DNA from: RYN-230 sp963829725
Lineage (GTDB): Bacteria; Actinomycetota; Actinomycetes; Streptosporangiales; Streptosporangiaceae
Length of the DNA stretch: 64,000 bases
Assembly: GCA_963829725.1 (NCBI GenBank)
Contig: CAWHJW010000016.1
Coordinates: 248,001-312,000, forward strand
Reading direction: 5' to 3'
Shown: piece by piece, positions 36,677 through 46,212 of the stretch
How positions within the stretch are numbered: position 1 is the stretch's first letter
Layout: the number at the start of each line of letters is the position of its first letter
Position numbers and translations under genes: made by a program
Notes under the pieces: generated by a model
Seen by the model: the letters and a program-made list of their open reading frames with translations, nothing else
What the model was told of the DNA's origin: nothing
Database searches by the model: none

Positions 36677-38320
36677 TCACCCGTCCACCAGCGGCGGCGG
36701 GGCGGCCTCCCCGGCCGGCTGGGAAGCCTGCTCGCCGCCGGGCGGGACTTCCGCTACTGAGACGGCCCGGGTGCGCCGGAGGTTGTATCCCAAAGCTACC
36801 TGTCCGCCGCGATCGCGACGAACCAGCGCTATCCCCGCCATAGCCGCCAGCGCCACGATGCCGGTCGCGGCCCACGGCACGACGTCACCCACCTGGTCGT
36901 ACGGCGTGCGCGCGCTGGCCGGGGGCAGCCCGAGGCGCACCACGGCCACCCCGCGGCGGCTGGCCGGCATCATGGCCAGCCGCCGGCCCCGCGCGTCGAA
37001 GGCCACGCTGTCCCCGGTCAGCGCGGCCTGGACGACGGGCCGCCCGGTCTCCGCGGCCCGCACCGCGCTGAGCGAGGCGTGCTGCGCCGGGGCCCAGCTC
37101 TGCTGGAAGGTCGAATCCGAGGTCTGGTAGACGATCAGGCGGGCGCCCAGGTCGGCGTCCACCCGGGACATGTCCGGGAAGGCGGACTCGAAGCAGATCA
37201 GCACGCCGATGGGCAGCGCCCGGCCCGCCCGGTCCCGCGCCTGGATCAGGTGGGCACCGTCCCCGGGTGCCATGTTGCTGGGTGCGGCCTTGCTGATGCT
37301 GGTCAGCCAGCCGAGCGCGGCACGGAACGGGATATATTCGCCAAACGGCACCAGCCGGGTCTTGGTGTACGCCCCGGCCACGCCATCCGGGCCGATCAGC
37401 AGGGCCACCTTCGAGGTGCTGCCGCCGGCCCGCACCGCGTCCTGGTTGATCAGGATCTGCGCGCCGGTCACCGTGGCCAGGCGCTTGATCTGGCCGTAGA
37501 GCGCGGCATCCTGCTGGACGTTGTTGGCGACGCTGCTCTCGCCCCACACGATCAGGTCCGGGCGGGCCGCGCCCAGCCCGGCGGACAGCCGCACGCTGGC
37601 GTCGACCCGGGCACCGCGGCTGTGCTCGATCCCCGGCTGGACCAGGGCGGCCGTCACCGTCCGGGTGGGCGGCGCCGCCGGGATCAGCGCGAACGCGGCC
37701 GGCCCGGCCACCAGCGCGAGCGCGGCCGCCACCGCGCCGCCCGCCCGGGCGGAAGCCCGCCCTGCGGTCAGCGCCAGGACGATCCCGGTGTTGGCCAGCA
37801 CCAGCGCGAAACTGACCAGCCAGACGCCGCCCGCCGCGGCCAGCGCCAGCACCTCGGGGTGCTGCCACTGGCTGGTGCCCAGCACCGCCCACGGGCCGCC
37901 GAACCCCTGCCAGGAACGGGCCCACTCGGCGAGCAGCCAGCAGCTGGGCAGCACGGCGAGGGCCGCCGCGGCCCGGCCGCCGGTCACCGGCGGCCGGAGC
38001 AGCGCCCAGGCGGCCACCCCGAACGGGATCCAGGTGGCGCCGATCACGGCGGCCACCAGGAGCAGGGCCGGGCCGATGTTAGGGGCCAGCCAGTACATCG
38101 CCGATAGCAGGAACCCGGCGCCGAGCCACCAGCCGCGGACCGCCGCTTCCCGCGCCGACGGCGCGGCGCGCAGGATGAGCAGCCCGGGCACCAGCCCGCA
38201 CCAGCCCAGGAACTCCAGGTTCAGCGCGGGGAATGCGAGCACCGGCAGCGCGCCCGCGCCGAGTGCCGCGTACCGGAGGGGCTTGCCGAAGGCTCGCCGC
38301 CACGGGGCCATGACATCCAT
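36677..38320 (-). CDS. lnt: Apolipoprotein N-acyltransferase (second copy)
   Basis: A 547-residue membrane enzyme. About six N-terminal helices are followed by a nitrilase-like catalytic domain facing outwards, with the Glu-Lys-Cys triad in VWGESSVANN, TKTRLVPFGEYIPF and VLICFESAFPD, and a final helix near 500. Lnt adds a third fatty acid to the N-terminal Cys of lipoproteins. ATG 38320 is used; it lacks a strong ribosome site, and ATG 38311 in the same frame is possible. It lies 23 bp after the frameshifted paralog, so both were probably co-transcribed. If the paralog is dead this copy would carry the function. Confidence 0.87.
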   Translation of the reverse strand: MDVMAPWRRAFGKPLRYAALGAGALPVLAFPALNLEFLGWCGLVPGLLILRAAPSAREAAVRGWWLGAGFLLSAMYWLAPNIGPALLLVAAVIGATWIPFGVAAWALLRPPVTGGRAAAALAVLPSCWLLAEWARSWQGFGGPWAVLGTSQWQHPEVLALAAAGGVWLVSFALVLANTGIVLALTAGRASARAGGAVAAALALVAGPAAFALIPAAPPTRTVTAALVQPGIEHSRGARVDASVRLSAGLGAARPDLIVWGESSVANNVQQDAALYGQIKRLATVTGAQILINQDAVRAGGSTSKVALLIGPDGVAGAYTKTRLVPFGEYIPFRAALGWLTSISKAAPSNMAPGDGAHLIQARDRAGRALPIGVLICFESAFPDMSRVDADLGARLIVYQTSDSTFQQSWAPAQHASLSAVRAAETGRPVVQAALTGDSVAFDARGRRLAMMPASRRGVAVVRLGLPPASARTPYDQVGDVVPWAATGIVALAAMAGIALVRRDRGGQVALGYNLRRTRAVSVAEVPPGGEQASQPAGEAAPPPLVDG

Positions 38321-38343
38321 TGTTAGCGCATTAGTAGGGCCGA

Positions 38344-40000
38344 TCAGGCGGCGGGCCGGCGGCGCTCCCGCACTGCGTCGAGGATGGCCCAGGCCAGGGC
38401 CGCGATGGCCAGCCCGGTCGCCGCCCCTTCCGGCCAGCCGCCGAGCCGGTCGGCCAGGGTCAGCCCGGTCCGCAGCGGGACCCGGGCCTCCAGCTCGGCA
38501 CGCTGCCACAGGCCGCTGTGGGTGAGCACCGCCCCGGACGGGCTGATGATCGCGCTCTCCCCGGTGGTGGAGGCGTACACCACGGCGCGGTCGGAGGTGA
38601 TGGCCTGGATCCGGGCCATGGCCACCTGCTGCATGGACTCGCCGGGCTGGCCGTCCACCTCGAACGTCGCGTCATTGGACTGCAGGGCGAGCAGGTTCGC
38701 CCCGGCGGCCACCTCCGAGCGGACCAGGCCGTCGAAACCGATCTCGTAGCAGATCACGTCGCCCAGCCGGATCCGGGCGACGTGGAACACCACGGCGCGG
38801 TGCCCCGGGGTGAAGTTCACCGGCTGCAGGTTGACCAGCGGGGTGATGCGCGCCAGCAGGCGGCGGAACGGGATGTACTCCCCGAACGGGACCAGCTGGC
38901 GCTTCACGTAGATGGCCACCGGGCCGCGGCCTGGCCGCCACAGCTGGCCGGTGTTCCGCAGCGGGTTCTGCAGCAGGGCGCCGACCAGGACCGGCCGGTG
39001 CACGGCGGCGACCGCCGACGCGATCGTCTGGTAGATCTGCGGGTACAGGCCCGGGTCCAGGTCGGTCGAGTTCTCCGGCCAGATCACCAGGTCCGGGGCC
39101 GGGCGGGCGCCGGAGGCGACCTGGGCGGCCAGGGCCCGGGTCGCGGCGGCGTGGTTCTGCGTGACCGTGCTCGCCCGGAGCAGGCCCGGCAGGTTCCTGG
39201 CGTGCGGCACATCCCCCTGGATGGCGGCGACTTCCGCGCTGCCGCTGCCTGGCCCGCCCCGGTCGGCCGGGAGCAGCGCGCCGCCCAGGGCCAGGCCGGC
39301 CGCGGCGGCGGCCACGCCGGCGGCGGCCAGCCGTCCCGGCCAGCGCCGCCGTACCGGGAGGGCGGACTGCGCGCAGCACGGCCCAGGCGGCCGTGGTGCC
39401 GGCCAGGGCGACCAGGAACGACAGCAGCGGCGGGCCACCCAGGGCGGCCCAGTGGGCGGTGGGCGCCCCGGCCTGGCTCATCGCGAGCCTGCCCCACGGG
39501 AACGCGTAGGGCCAGCGGCCGCGCATCGCCTCGGCCGCCACCCACCAGGCCGCCACCGCCAGCGGCCAGCCCGGCAGCCGGAGCAGCAGCCGCTGCCCGA
39601 TGGTGAGCAGCCCGAAGATCAGCGCCTCGGCCACCGCCAGGGCCGCCCACGCGTACCAGGCCACGTTGACCAGCCAGGAGATCAGCGGCACGAAGAACGC
39701 GAGGCCGAACAGCAGCCCGAGGCCGAACGAGGCCCGCAGGCGCTGCCCGGACAGGGCCGCCGCCAGCAGGGCGGGCCCGGCTGCGGCCAGCGGCCAGAAG
39801 CCGGCCGGCGGGAACGCCCCGGCCAGGGCGAGGCCCCCGGCCACGGCGGCCAGCAGGGCCCACGGCCGCGGCAGCCGCGGCAGCCGGGGCAACCCGGACG
39901 GCGTCCCGGCCCCGGACGGCGCCCCGGTCCCGGACGGCGCCCCGGCCGGGGCCGCCGGGGCAGCTACCCGGGCCGGGCGGCCATGACCGATCCGCTGCAT
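38344..40000 (-). pseudogene. lnt: Apolipoprotein N-acyltransferase (first copy), frameshifted
   Basis: The N-terminal part, from ATG 40000, covers the membrane domain in one frame (up to TTAAWAVLRA near 39380). The catalytic part continues one base out of frame to the stop at 38344, with all three catalytic positions intact: VIWPENSTDLDP, VKRQLVPFGEYIPF and DVICYEIGFD. The shift lies in about 39355-39390, where one extra base (or two missing) breaks the gene. The N-terminus has an expanded Pro-Ser-Gly repeat. Because each half is otherwise clean, this may be a sequencing error, a recent mutation or a slippage site rather than old decay. A leaderless promoter precedes it. Confidence 0.85.
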
Positions 40001-40006
40001 AGGGTG

Positions 40007-40012
40007 AGCGTA
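40007..40012 (-). promoter_or_regulatory. -10 box of a leaderless promoter for the first lnt gene
   Basis: On the minus strand TACGCT (TANNNT) ends 6 nt before ATG 40000 with CACCCT between them and no ribosome site. This would drive both lnt copies and perhaps the L,D-transpeptidase. Confidence 0.4.
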
Positions 40013-40201
40013 GCCGCGTCTCCTGGGTGATCACGGTCCTGGCGGGTACCGGGCGGCCTGCGAACGATGCGATGCTGCGGGTGGTCCGCGGGGCTGCAAC
40101 TGGGTTTCGCCGGGGTCGTGACTCTTCTGCGTGATATCGTAATCGCTGCCTGTCTCAGAGCCGGGACAGGTGTTCCCCCAGTGGCGCGTGAGGTCTTGTC
40201 C

Positions 40202-40911
40202 GTGGTCAAGATTCGCTATGCCGATCTGCCCGACGGGATGCATGCCCAGGTGCAGGGCAGCGGACGGCACACGGTCATTTACCTGGTCCCCGGGCTCTCC
40301 CCGGGCCAGCGCACCGCCGCGCTGCGCCGCTTAGCCCGCGCGTCGCGGCGCGGGCACGGGCCGCGGCTGCGGCGCCCGGCCGTCTCGCTCGCGGTGGCGC
40401 GGGACGCCGTCGCGGCGACGCTGCGGAACGGCGCCACCGCGGCCCGCTGTCATCCGGTCGGCTCGCTGGTCATCGCCGCGTTGCTGACGGCCGCGGTCGT
40501 CTGCTACGTGGTCTTCGTCTCGGTGACGATCCGGCTGAATCCGCGGCCCGCCGGCCCGCCTGGCGCCCGGGGGGCACCGTCGGCGATCCCGGAGACCGGG
40601 GTCCCGCTGCCCGGGTCAGGGCCGGCCGCCGCGGCGGGCTGGCCGGCGGCACGTCCGGCGGGCCCGGCGCCTCCTCGGCCGCGGCGCGTTCCCCGGGCCG
40701 TTCCGTGCCGGGTACCGCGGGCGCGCCGTCGCAGCTCGCGGCCAGCCCCACGCCGCTGGCTACCGTCTCCGGCGGGACGCCCTCGCCGGGCGCGCAGCCA
40801 TCCTCCGCGGCCCCTTCCCCTGTGCCTGACCCGACATCCCCGTCCTCATCCGGCGACCCCGGCGGCGTCTGCCTCTCGGTGGGCCCGCTGGGTGTCTGTA
40901 TCTCCGTGTAG
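40202..40911 (+). CDS. Actinobacterial membrane protein, apparent frameshift near its Pro-Ser tail
   Basis: From GTG 40202 the frame reads VVKIRYADLPDGMHAQ, a basic cytoplasmic domain and one membrane helix (SLVIAALLTAAVVCYVVFVSV, residues about 86-106), a plan I associate with small conserved actinobacterial proteins of unknown function. After about 40600 the frame turns into Arg-rich nonsense and runs into the next gene, while one frame back a natural Ser/Pro/Gly-rich tail ends GVCLSVGPLGVCISV at a TAG (40909-40911). So one base appears to be missing between 40590 and 40650. In-frame GTG 40181 and TTG 40196 are other possible starts. No function is known. Confidence 0.6.
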
Positions 40912-40943
40912 CCTGCCAGGCAGGATGACGGGAGGTAGCTGGG

Positions 40944-41879
40944 GTGAGCCGGCGGGGCTGGGTGCTCTTCTCGGCCATGAGCCTGATCTGGGGAGTCCCC
41001 TACCTGCTCATCAAGGTCGCGGACGGCGGGGTATCCGTCCCGGTCCTGGTGTTCGTGCGGGTCGGCGGGGGTGCCCTGGTCCTGCTGCCGATCGCGGCGC
41101 GCCGGCGCCAGCTCGGCATGCTGCTGGCCCACTGGCGCTGGCTGGCCCTGTTCGCCTGTGCCGAGATCATCCTGCCCTGGCTGTTCCTGTCCACCGCCGA
41201 GCGGCGGCTGTCCAGCTCGCTGAGCGGGCTGCTCATCGCGTCCGTGCCGATCATCGGGGTGGCACTGGCCCGGCTGGCCGGCGGCGCCGAGCGGCTGACC
41301 CCGCTGCGCTGGGCCGGGCTGCTCGGCGGGCTGGCCGGCGTGGCGCTGCTGGCCGCGCCGGGGATCCAGGGCGGGGATGCCTGGTCGGTGACCCTGGTCA
41401 TGCTGACCGCGGTCGGGTACGCGACCGGGCCGCTGATCGCCAGCCGGAAGCTCGCTGACCTGCCCGGGCTGGGCATGACCGCCGTCTGCCTGGGCTTCGC
41501 TACCGTGCTCTACGCCCCCGCCGCCGCGCTGACCTGGCCTTCGGCGGTGCCGTCCGTCCAGGTGCTGGCTAGCCTGGCCGCACTGGCCCTGCTTTGCACC
41601 GCGCTGGCCTTCGTGCTGTTCTTCAAGCTCATCGCGGAGGTGGGCCCGGCCCGGGCCACAGTGATCACCTACGTCAACCCGGCCGTGGCCGTGGCTCTCG
41701 GGGTCGGCGTCCTCGGCGAGCCGCTGACCCCCGAGATCATCGCCGCGTTCGGCCTCATCCTGGCCGGGTCCGTGCTGGCCACCCGGTCCGGCCTGCCCCG
41801 GCCGCCGTCCCGGCCGGTCCCCGGGCCAGCCGGCGCCTCCGGCCCGGACGCCCCGGCCCGGGCCGCCGCGCGCCCCTGA
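40944..41879 (+). CDS. EamA/DMT-superfamily transporter
   Basis: A 311-residue protein with ten membrane helices in two repeats, as in the drug/metabolite transporter EamA group. Helix 1 has AMSLIWGVPYLLIKVA; the second repeat ends with the conserved VITYVNPAVAVALGVGVLGEPLTPEIIAAFGLILAGSV. Members move amino acids, nucleosides or drugs across the membrane. GTG 40944 has GGGAGG 8 nt upstream. The tail is Pro/Ala-rich. It is 33 bp after the small membrane protein and 2 bp before the methyltransferase, so it likely heads or joins that operon. Confidence 0.88.
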   Translation: MSRRGWVLFSAMSLIWGVPYLLIKVADGGVSVPVLVFVRVGGGALVLLPIAARRRQLGMLLAHWRWLALFACAEIILPWLFLSTAERRLSSSLSGLLIASVPIIGVALARLAGGAERLTPLRWAGLLGGLAGVALLAAPGIQGGDAWSVTLVMLTAVGYATGPLIASRKLADLPGLGMTAVCLGFATVLYAPAAALTWPSAVPSVQVLASLAALALLCTALAFVLFFKLIAEVGPARATVITYVNPAVAVALGVGVLGEPLTPEIIAAFGLILAGSVLATRSGLPRPPSRPVPGPAGASGPDAPARAAARP

Positions 41880-41881
41880 CG

Positions 41882-43204
41882 GTGGCGCCGGTGGGTATAA
41901 CGGAGGCCTGGCCGTACCCGGAGGACCCGCTGGCCGGGCTGCTGTCCGCGGCGGGAACCGCCCTGCTCGGCCGCCTGGCCGGCCAGCAGATAACCCCGGA
42001 CACGGCGCTGCCGCTGGGCGCCAGGCTGCGCGGCGAGTACCCGGCCGCCCTGGTGGCCGCCGCGCTGTCCCAGCATGAGCTGCGGATAGCGGCCCAGGCC
42101 AAGTTCAGCCGGGCGGCCGAGATGTTCTTCACCCGGGATGGCCTGGAACAGGCGTCGGCGGAGCTCGTTTCCCGGCACCGCGCCGCCCGCTACGCCGGGG
42201 CTGGGCGCGTCGCGGACCTGTGCTGCGGCATCGGCGGCGATCTCCTGGCCCTGGCCGGCGAGCATGAGGTCCTGGCCGTCGACCGGGACCTGGTGCACCT
42301 TCGGATGGCGCTGGCGAACGCCGCCGCCTACGGGGGGGCAGGCCGCGTCACGGTACGGCAGGCCGACGTCCGCCAGACCGGACTGGGCGGGGTGGGCGGG
42401 GTGTTCATCGACCCGGCGCGGCGGACCGGGCGGGGCCGGCTGCGCCCCGGCGACAGTGAGCCGCCACTGGCCTGGTGCCTGGGCCTGGCGGACCAGGTGC
42501 CCCGGGTGGGCATCAAGGCCGCGCCCGGCGTGGCCCGGGACGCGGTGCCGCCCGGCTGGGAGCTGGAGTTCGTCGCCGTGGGCCGGGACCTGAAGGAGGC
42601 TGCCGCCTGGTCGCCCGCCCTGGCCGGCCCGGCGACCCGGGCGACGGTGCTGCCCGGCGGGCACACCCTCGTCCCGCAGCCTGGCCCGCCCGTCCCGGTG
42701 GCGCCGCCCGGGCCGTACCTGCTCGACCCGAACCCGGCCGTCACCCGGGCGGGCCTGGTGGCCGAACTCGCCCGGGCGGCCGGTGCCTGGCAGATCGACG
42801 AGCAGATCGCGTTCCTGTGCACCGGGACCCCGGTCGCCACCCCGTTCGCCCGCACCCTGCGGGTGGCCGACTCGCTGCCCTGGAACCACCGGGCGCTCGC
42901 GGTCCGGCTGCGCGAGCTGGGCATCGGCGCGGTGGACATCCGCCGCCGCGGCCTGGCCGGCGACGTGGACCAGGTACGGCGGCAGCTGAAGCTGTCCGGC
43001 CCCGGGCGGGCCACCCTGGTGATGACCCGCGCCGCGGGCCGCCCCTGGGCCCTCATCTGCACCGCCCCGCCCGCCCGCCGCCCCGCCCCTCCTAAGATCA
43101 ACGGAAGTTTGGTGCACCTGGCCCGCGGGTGCGGGCACGGGTGGACGTCCGGGGAACGTCCGGGAGACGCCGGATCGCCGTGCGTGCCCGCTAGACTCGC
43201 GCAG
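41882..43204 (+). CDS. THUMP-like SAM methyltransferase without its own stop
   Basis: From GTG 41882 the protein has an N-terminal helical domain, motif I VADLCCGIGGDLLALA near residue 110, acidic VLAVDRDLVHLRMALANA, FIDPARR near 178 and a C-terminal THUMP-like domain (IRRRGLAGDVDQVRRQLKL... TLVMTRAAGRPWALIC). This matches the actinobacterial class I methyltransferases with THUMP-like domain, probably acting on RNA, though the target is unknown. The natural end should be near 43090 (ALICTAPPARRP), where a TAA exists in another frame (43093-43095), but in this frame there is no stop and translation runs in phase through serS. The boundary at 43204 is set only by the serS start. Confidence 0.75.
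43192..43197 (+). promoter_or_regulatory. -10 box of a leaderless promoter for serS
   Basis: TAGACT (TANNNT) ends 7 nt before GTG 43205, and no ribosome site precedes that codon. This places the transcription start at the serS initiation codon, inside the open frame of the upstream methyltransferase. Confidence 0.5.
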
Positions 43205-44455
43205 GTGATTGACCTGAGGGCCGCGCGCCAGGACCCGGACCGGTACCGCACCGCACTCGCCCGCCGTGGTGCCGCCGACGACTTCGATGCCGTGCTCGCC
43301 GCCGACCAGCGGTGGCGCGAGCTGACCGACCGCGCCGAGACGCTCCGCGCCACGCAGAAGCGTTCGTCCAAGGGTGCCCCGCCCAGCCCGGAGCAGATCG
43401 AGGAACTGCGGCAGCTCCGCAAGGAACTGGACGCCGCCGAGACCGAGCAGGCCGAGGCCGGACGCGAGCGTCAGGCGCTGCTGGCCCGGATCCCCAACCT
43501 GCCCGACGCGACCGCGGCCGACGGGATGTCCGAGGAGGACTCGGTCACGCTCCGCACCTGGGGCACCCCACCGCAGTTCAGCTTCCCGGTGCGGGACGCC
43601 GCCGACCTGGGCTCGCCGCGGGGCTGGATCGACATGGCCCGCGGTGCCCGGCTGTCCGGATCCCGGTTCGCGTACCGGATCGGGGACGTGGCCATGACCG
43701 AGATGGCGCTCTACCGGTTCGTGCTGGACCGGCTGGCCAGCAAGGGATTCCTCACCGTGCTGCCCCCGGTGCTGGTCGGCGAGCGGGCCATGTACGGCAC
43801 CGGGTTCCTGCCCACCGAGGAATCCAACCTCTACCACCTGGAACGGGACGACCTGTACCTGACCGGGACGTCGGAGGTGGCGCTGGCCGGGATCCACACC
43901 GATGAGCGCCTGGAGGAGAGCGAGCTGCCCGCCAAGTACGCCGCGTTCAGCACCAACTTCCGGCGTGAGGCCGGGGCGGCGGGCAAGGACACCAAGGGCA
44001 TGTTCCGGGTGCACCAGTTCGACAAGGTGGAGATGTACGTCTACTCCCTGCCCGAGCAGTCTGCGGAGTTCCACGAGGAACTGCTCGCCCACGAGGAGGA
44101 GATCGTCCAGGCGCTCGGCCTGCCATACCGGGTGATGAACATCGCGGTCGGCGACCTCGGCGCGCCGGCCGCCAAGAAGTACGACATCGAGGCCTGGTTC
44201 CCGGCCCAGGAACGGTACCGGGAGATCACCTCGTGCTCGAACACCACCGATTACCAGGCGCGGCGGCTGAACATCCGGTTCCGCCGCGACGGCAAGCTGG
44301 AGTTCGCGCACACCCTGAACGGGACCGGCGCGACCGCCCGCTCGCTGCTGTCCATCATGGAGAACTTCCAGGACGAGGGCGGCACCGTGGCCGTGCCCGA
44401 GGTGCTGCGCGGCTACGGCGCCCCCGCCACGATCGGCAACCAGCCGGCCAGCTGA
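43205..44455 (+). CDS. serS: Seryl-tRNA synthetase
   Basis: A 416-residue class II synthetase. The start VIDLRAARQDPDRYR is the standard SerRS opening, followed by the antiparallel coiled-coil tRNA-binding arm (residues 25-100, rich in Glu/Arg/Gln, with RATQKRSSKG at its turn). The core has TSEVALAGIHTDE, motif 2 FRREAGAAGKDTKGMFRVHQFDKVE-type sequence split around FRREAGAAGKDTKG, SCSNTTDYQARR and motif 3 AHTLNGTGATARSLLSIMENFQ-type ending. It charges tRNA-Ser with serine. The gene is in phase with the preceding methyltransferase with no stop between, but its own leaderless promoter should give the free enzyme. Confidence 0.95.
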   Translation: MIDLRAARQDPDRYRTALARRGAADDFDAVLAADQRWRELTDRAETLRATQKRSSKGAPPSPEQIEELRQLRKELDAAETEQAEAGRERQALLARIPNLPDATAADGMSEEDSVTLRTWGTPPQFSFPVRDAADLGSPRGWIDMARGARLSGSRFAYRIGDVAMTEMALYRFVLDRLASKGFLTVLPPVLVGERAMYGTGFLPTEESNLYHLERDDLYLTGTSEVALAGIHTDERLEESELPAKYAAFSTNFRREAGAAGKDTKGMFRVHQFDKVEMYVYSLPEQSAEFHEELLAHEEEIVQALGLPYRVMNIAVGDLGAPAAKKYDIEAWFPAQERYREITSCSNTTDYQARRLNIRFRRDGKLEFAHTLNGTGATARSLLSIMENFQDEGGTVAVPEVLRGYGAPATIGNQPAS

Positions 44456-44520
44456 CCCGGCCGCCCGCGAGGCCAGCTGACCCGGTCAGGCCGCCCGCAG
44501 GCAGGCCGCCCGCAGGCAGG
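44447..44520. repeat. Short direct repeats after serS
   Basis: GCCAGCTGACCCGG occurs twice (about 44447 and 44472), followed by two 15-bp copies of CCGCCCGCAGGCAGG (44491-44505 and 44506-44520). The stretch lies between the convergent ends of serS and the sedolisin gene and may help termination. Confidence 0.6.
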
Positions 44521-44580
44521 GCGGGGCGCGGGGCAGCCGGCCAGCTCAGCCGGCCGGCTGCGCCGCCCGTCCTGCCCGGG

Positions 44581-46212
44581 TCAGGCGGCCGGGCTGCCCA
44601 GCCGGGCCGCCAGCGCCGTACCATCCGGTGAGCCGAGCCCGGTGCACGCGTCCCAGCCTGGCCCGGCCGCGTAGGCGCCGTTGTTGCCGCTGGTGATGTC
44701 GCGGAACCCGGCGGCGGTCGTCCCTGCGCTCGCGCCCGGGTACAGCAAGGACTGGATCAGGCCAAACGGCCGTCCCGTGCCCTGTGCCAGCCGGCACACC
44801 AGGGCCGCCCACAGCGGGGCGACCGCGCTCGTGCCCCCCACCACTGTCGGCTGCCCATCCACCCGGATCTGGTAGCCGGTGGCCGGGTCGGCGCAGCCGG
44901 CCACGTCGGGCACGCCCCGCCCGGCGCCGGCCTGGGCGGGCACCCCGGCCGACGCCTGCCAGGACGGCAGCGGGAAGGCGTCGCTGACCCCGCCGCCGGT
45001 CGACCCCCGCCCGGGCCCGTCGTTCCAGACCGTCTCGGAGCTGATCACCCCGGTAGACGGGTTGCCGCGGAGGCTGGTGCCGCCGCAGGCCAGCGCGTGC
45101 GGGCTGGAAGCCGGGAAGTCCGCGTGGACCGCGCCGTCGGTCTGCGCGTCGGCGCTGCCGTTGTCCCCGGCGGCGACAGTAACGGTGATGCCGAGCGCGG
45201 CGGCGTCCGCCATCGCCTGGTCCAGCGCCGTCCGGCCCTGCGCGGTCCAGGTGTCCTCGGACTGGCCCCAGCTGATGCTGATCGCGGTGGGAGTCGGGCT
45301 GGCGTGCACCGCCGCGGTCACCCCGTCCACGAAGCCCTGGTCGGTATTGGGCGCGAAGTAGACCACCTGGGCCGCCCCGGGGGCGACCGCGCCGGCTACC
45401 TCGATGTCCAGCAGCACCTCGCCGTCGGCACCGTTCGGGTCCTGGCCGGGCGCGTTGGCCGCGCCGTCCACGCTGGCCGCGGTGACCGAGGGCACCGGGA
45501 TGCCCAGCCCGGCGAAGTACGGGTCGAGGTCGCTGCTGCCGAACCCGCCGCCGAGCTCGATGATGGCCAGGGTGTGGCCCGCCCCGGTGGTGTTCGGCGG
45601 GAACTGGTAGAACTGCGCGACCTGCGGCGGCGTGTAGGACGTGGGCGCGGCGGCCGGCGTGGCCCCGGCGCCGGGCGCGCCGGTTCCCGGCGTGCCCGCG
45701 TCGGCGGGCCGGGCGGCGGGCACCCGGCGGAACTGCGGCCGGGCCTGCGGCCGGTCGTCCAGGCCAAGTACCGCCAGCACGATCCCGTCCAGCTCGGCGG
45801 GGAGGCGCAGCGAGCCTTCCCGGTAGCGGTGCTCGACCGGCCGCCGGCTGACCGGGTGCTGGCTGCGCACCAGGCTGAGCTGGGCGCCGAAGGTCTCGGA
45901 CAGCGCCGCCACCGAGCCGGCCACCTTGACCCGGCGGGCCCCGGGGTCGGCCTCGGTGATCTCCAGGCCGTGCGCGGCCAGCGCGGTCCGCAGCGTGTCC
46001 AAGTCGGCCGGGTCGGTGCCGTGCCGCGCGGCGAGTTCCTTGCGGGTTACCCTCTCGGGCCCTTCGACCAGTTCCCGGGGGAGCGCGGCGCGGCGCCGGG
46101 TGATCAGGGTGATCTCGATCCGCCGCGCACCGTCCACCGGTCCCGCGTTCTCGGCGGCCGGCAATGGCGCCCGCTCGCTGCCCGGCAACGACACAAAGGA
46201 CTCACCTGCCAT
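44581..46212 (-). CDS. S53 family serine-carboxyl peptidase (sedolisin/kumamolisin-like)
   Basis: A 543-residue protease made as a zymogen. An N-terminal prodomain (residues about 30-185, RRIEITLITRRRAALP to the GIVLAVLGLDDRP motif) is followed by a Pro/Ala linker and the catalytic domain. That domain has the Glu/Asp pair in GEVLLDIEVAG, the oxyanion Asp in VAAGDNGS, the nucleophile in GGTSAVAPLWAAL (Ser near 440) and a C-terminal calcium site around DITSGNNG and GWDACTGLGSPDG. Such enzymes work at acid pH outside the cell. ATG 46212 has GGGAG 9 nt upstream; no classical signal peptide is visible, as in other kumamolisins. It suggests life in acid soil, or use on proteinaceous substrates. Confidence 0.9.
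   Translation of the reverse strand: MAGESFVSLPGSERAPLPAAENAGPVDGARRIEITLITRRRAALPRELVEGPERVTRKELAARHGTDPADLDTLRTALAAHGLEITEADPGARRVKVAGSVAALSETFGAQLSLVRSQHPVSRRPVEHRYREGSLRLPAELDGIVLAVLGLDDRPQARPQFRRVPAARPADAGTPGTGAPGAGATPAAAPTSYTPPQVAQFYQFPPNTTGAGHTLAIIELGGGFGSSDLDPYFAGLGIPVPSVTAASVDGAANAPGQDPNGADGEVLLDIEVAGAVAPGAAQVVYFAPNTDQGFVDGVTAAVHASPTPTAISISWGQSEDTWTAQGRTALDQAMADAAALGITVTVAAGDNGSADAQTDGAVHADFPASSPHALACGGTSLRGNPSTGVISSETVWNDGPGRGSTGGGVSDAFPLPSWQASAGVPAQAGAGRGVPDVAGCADPATGYQIRVDGQPTVVGGTSAVAPLWAALVCRLAQGTGRPFGLIQSLLYPGASAGTTAAGFRDITSGNNGAYAAGPGWDACTGLGSPDGTALAARLGSPAA

Noticed and set aside
41594..44455. A single 953-residue gene from 41594
   Set aside because: The first part is the EamA gene read out of frame; real coding sequence starts at GTG 41882, and serS has its own promoter.
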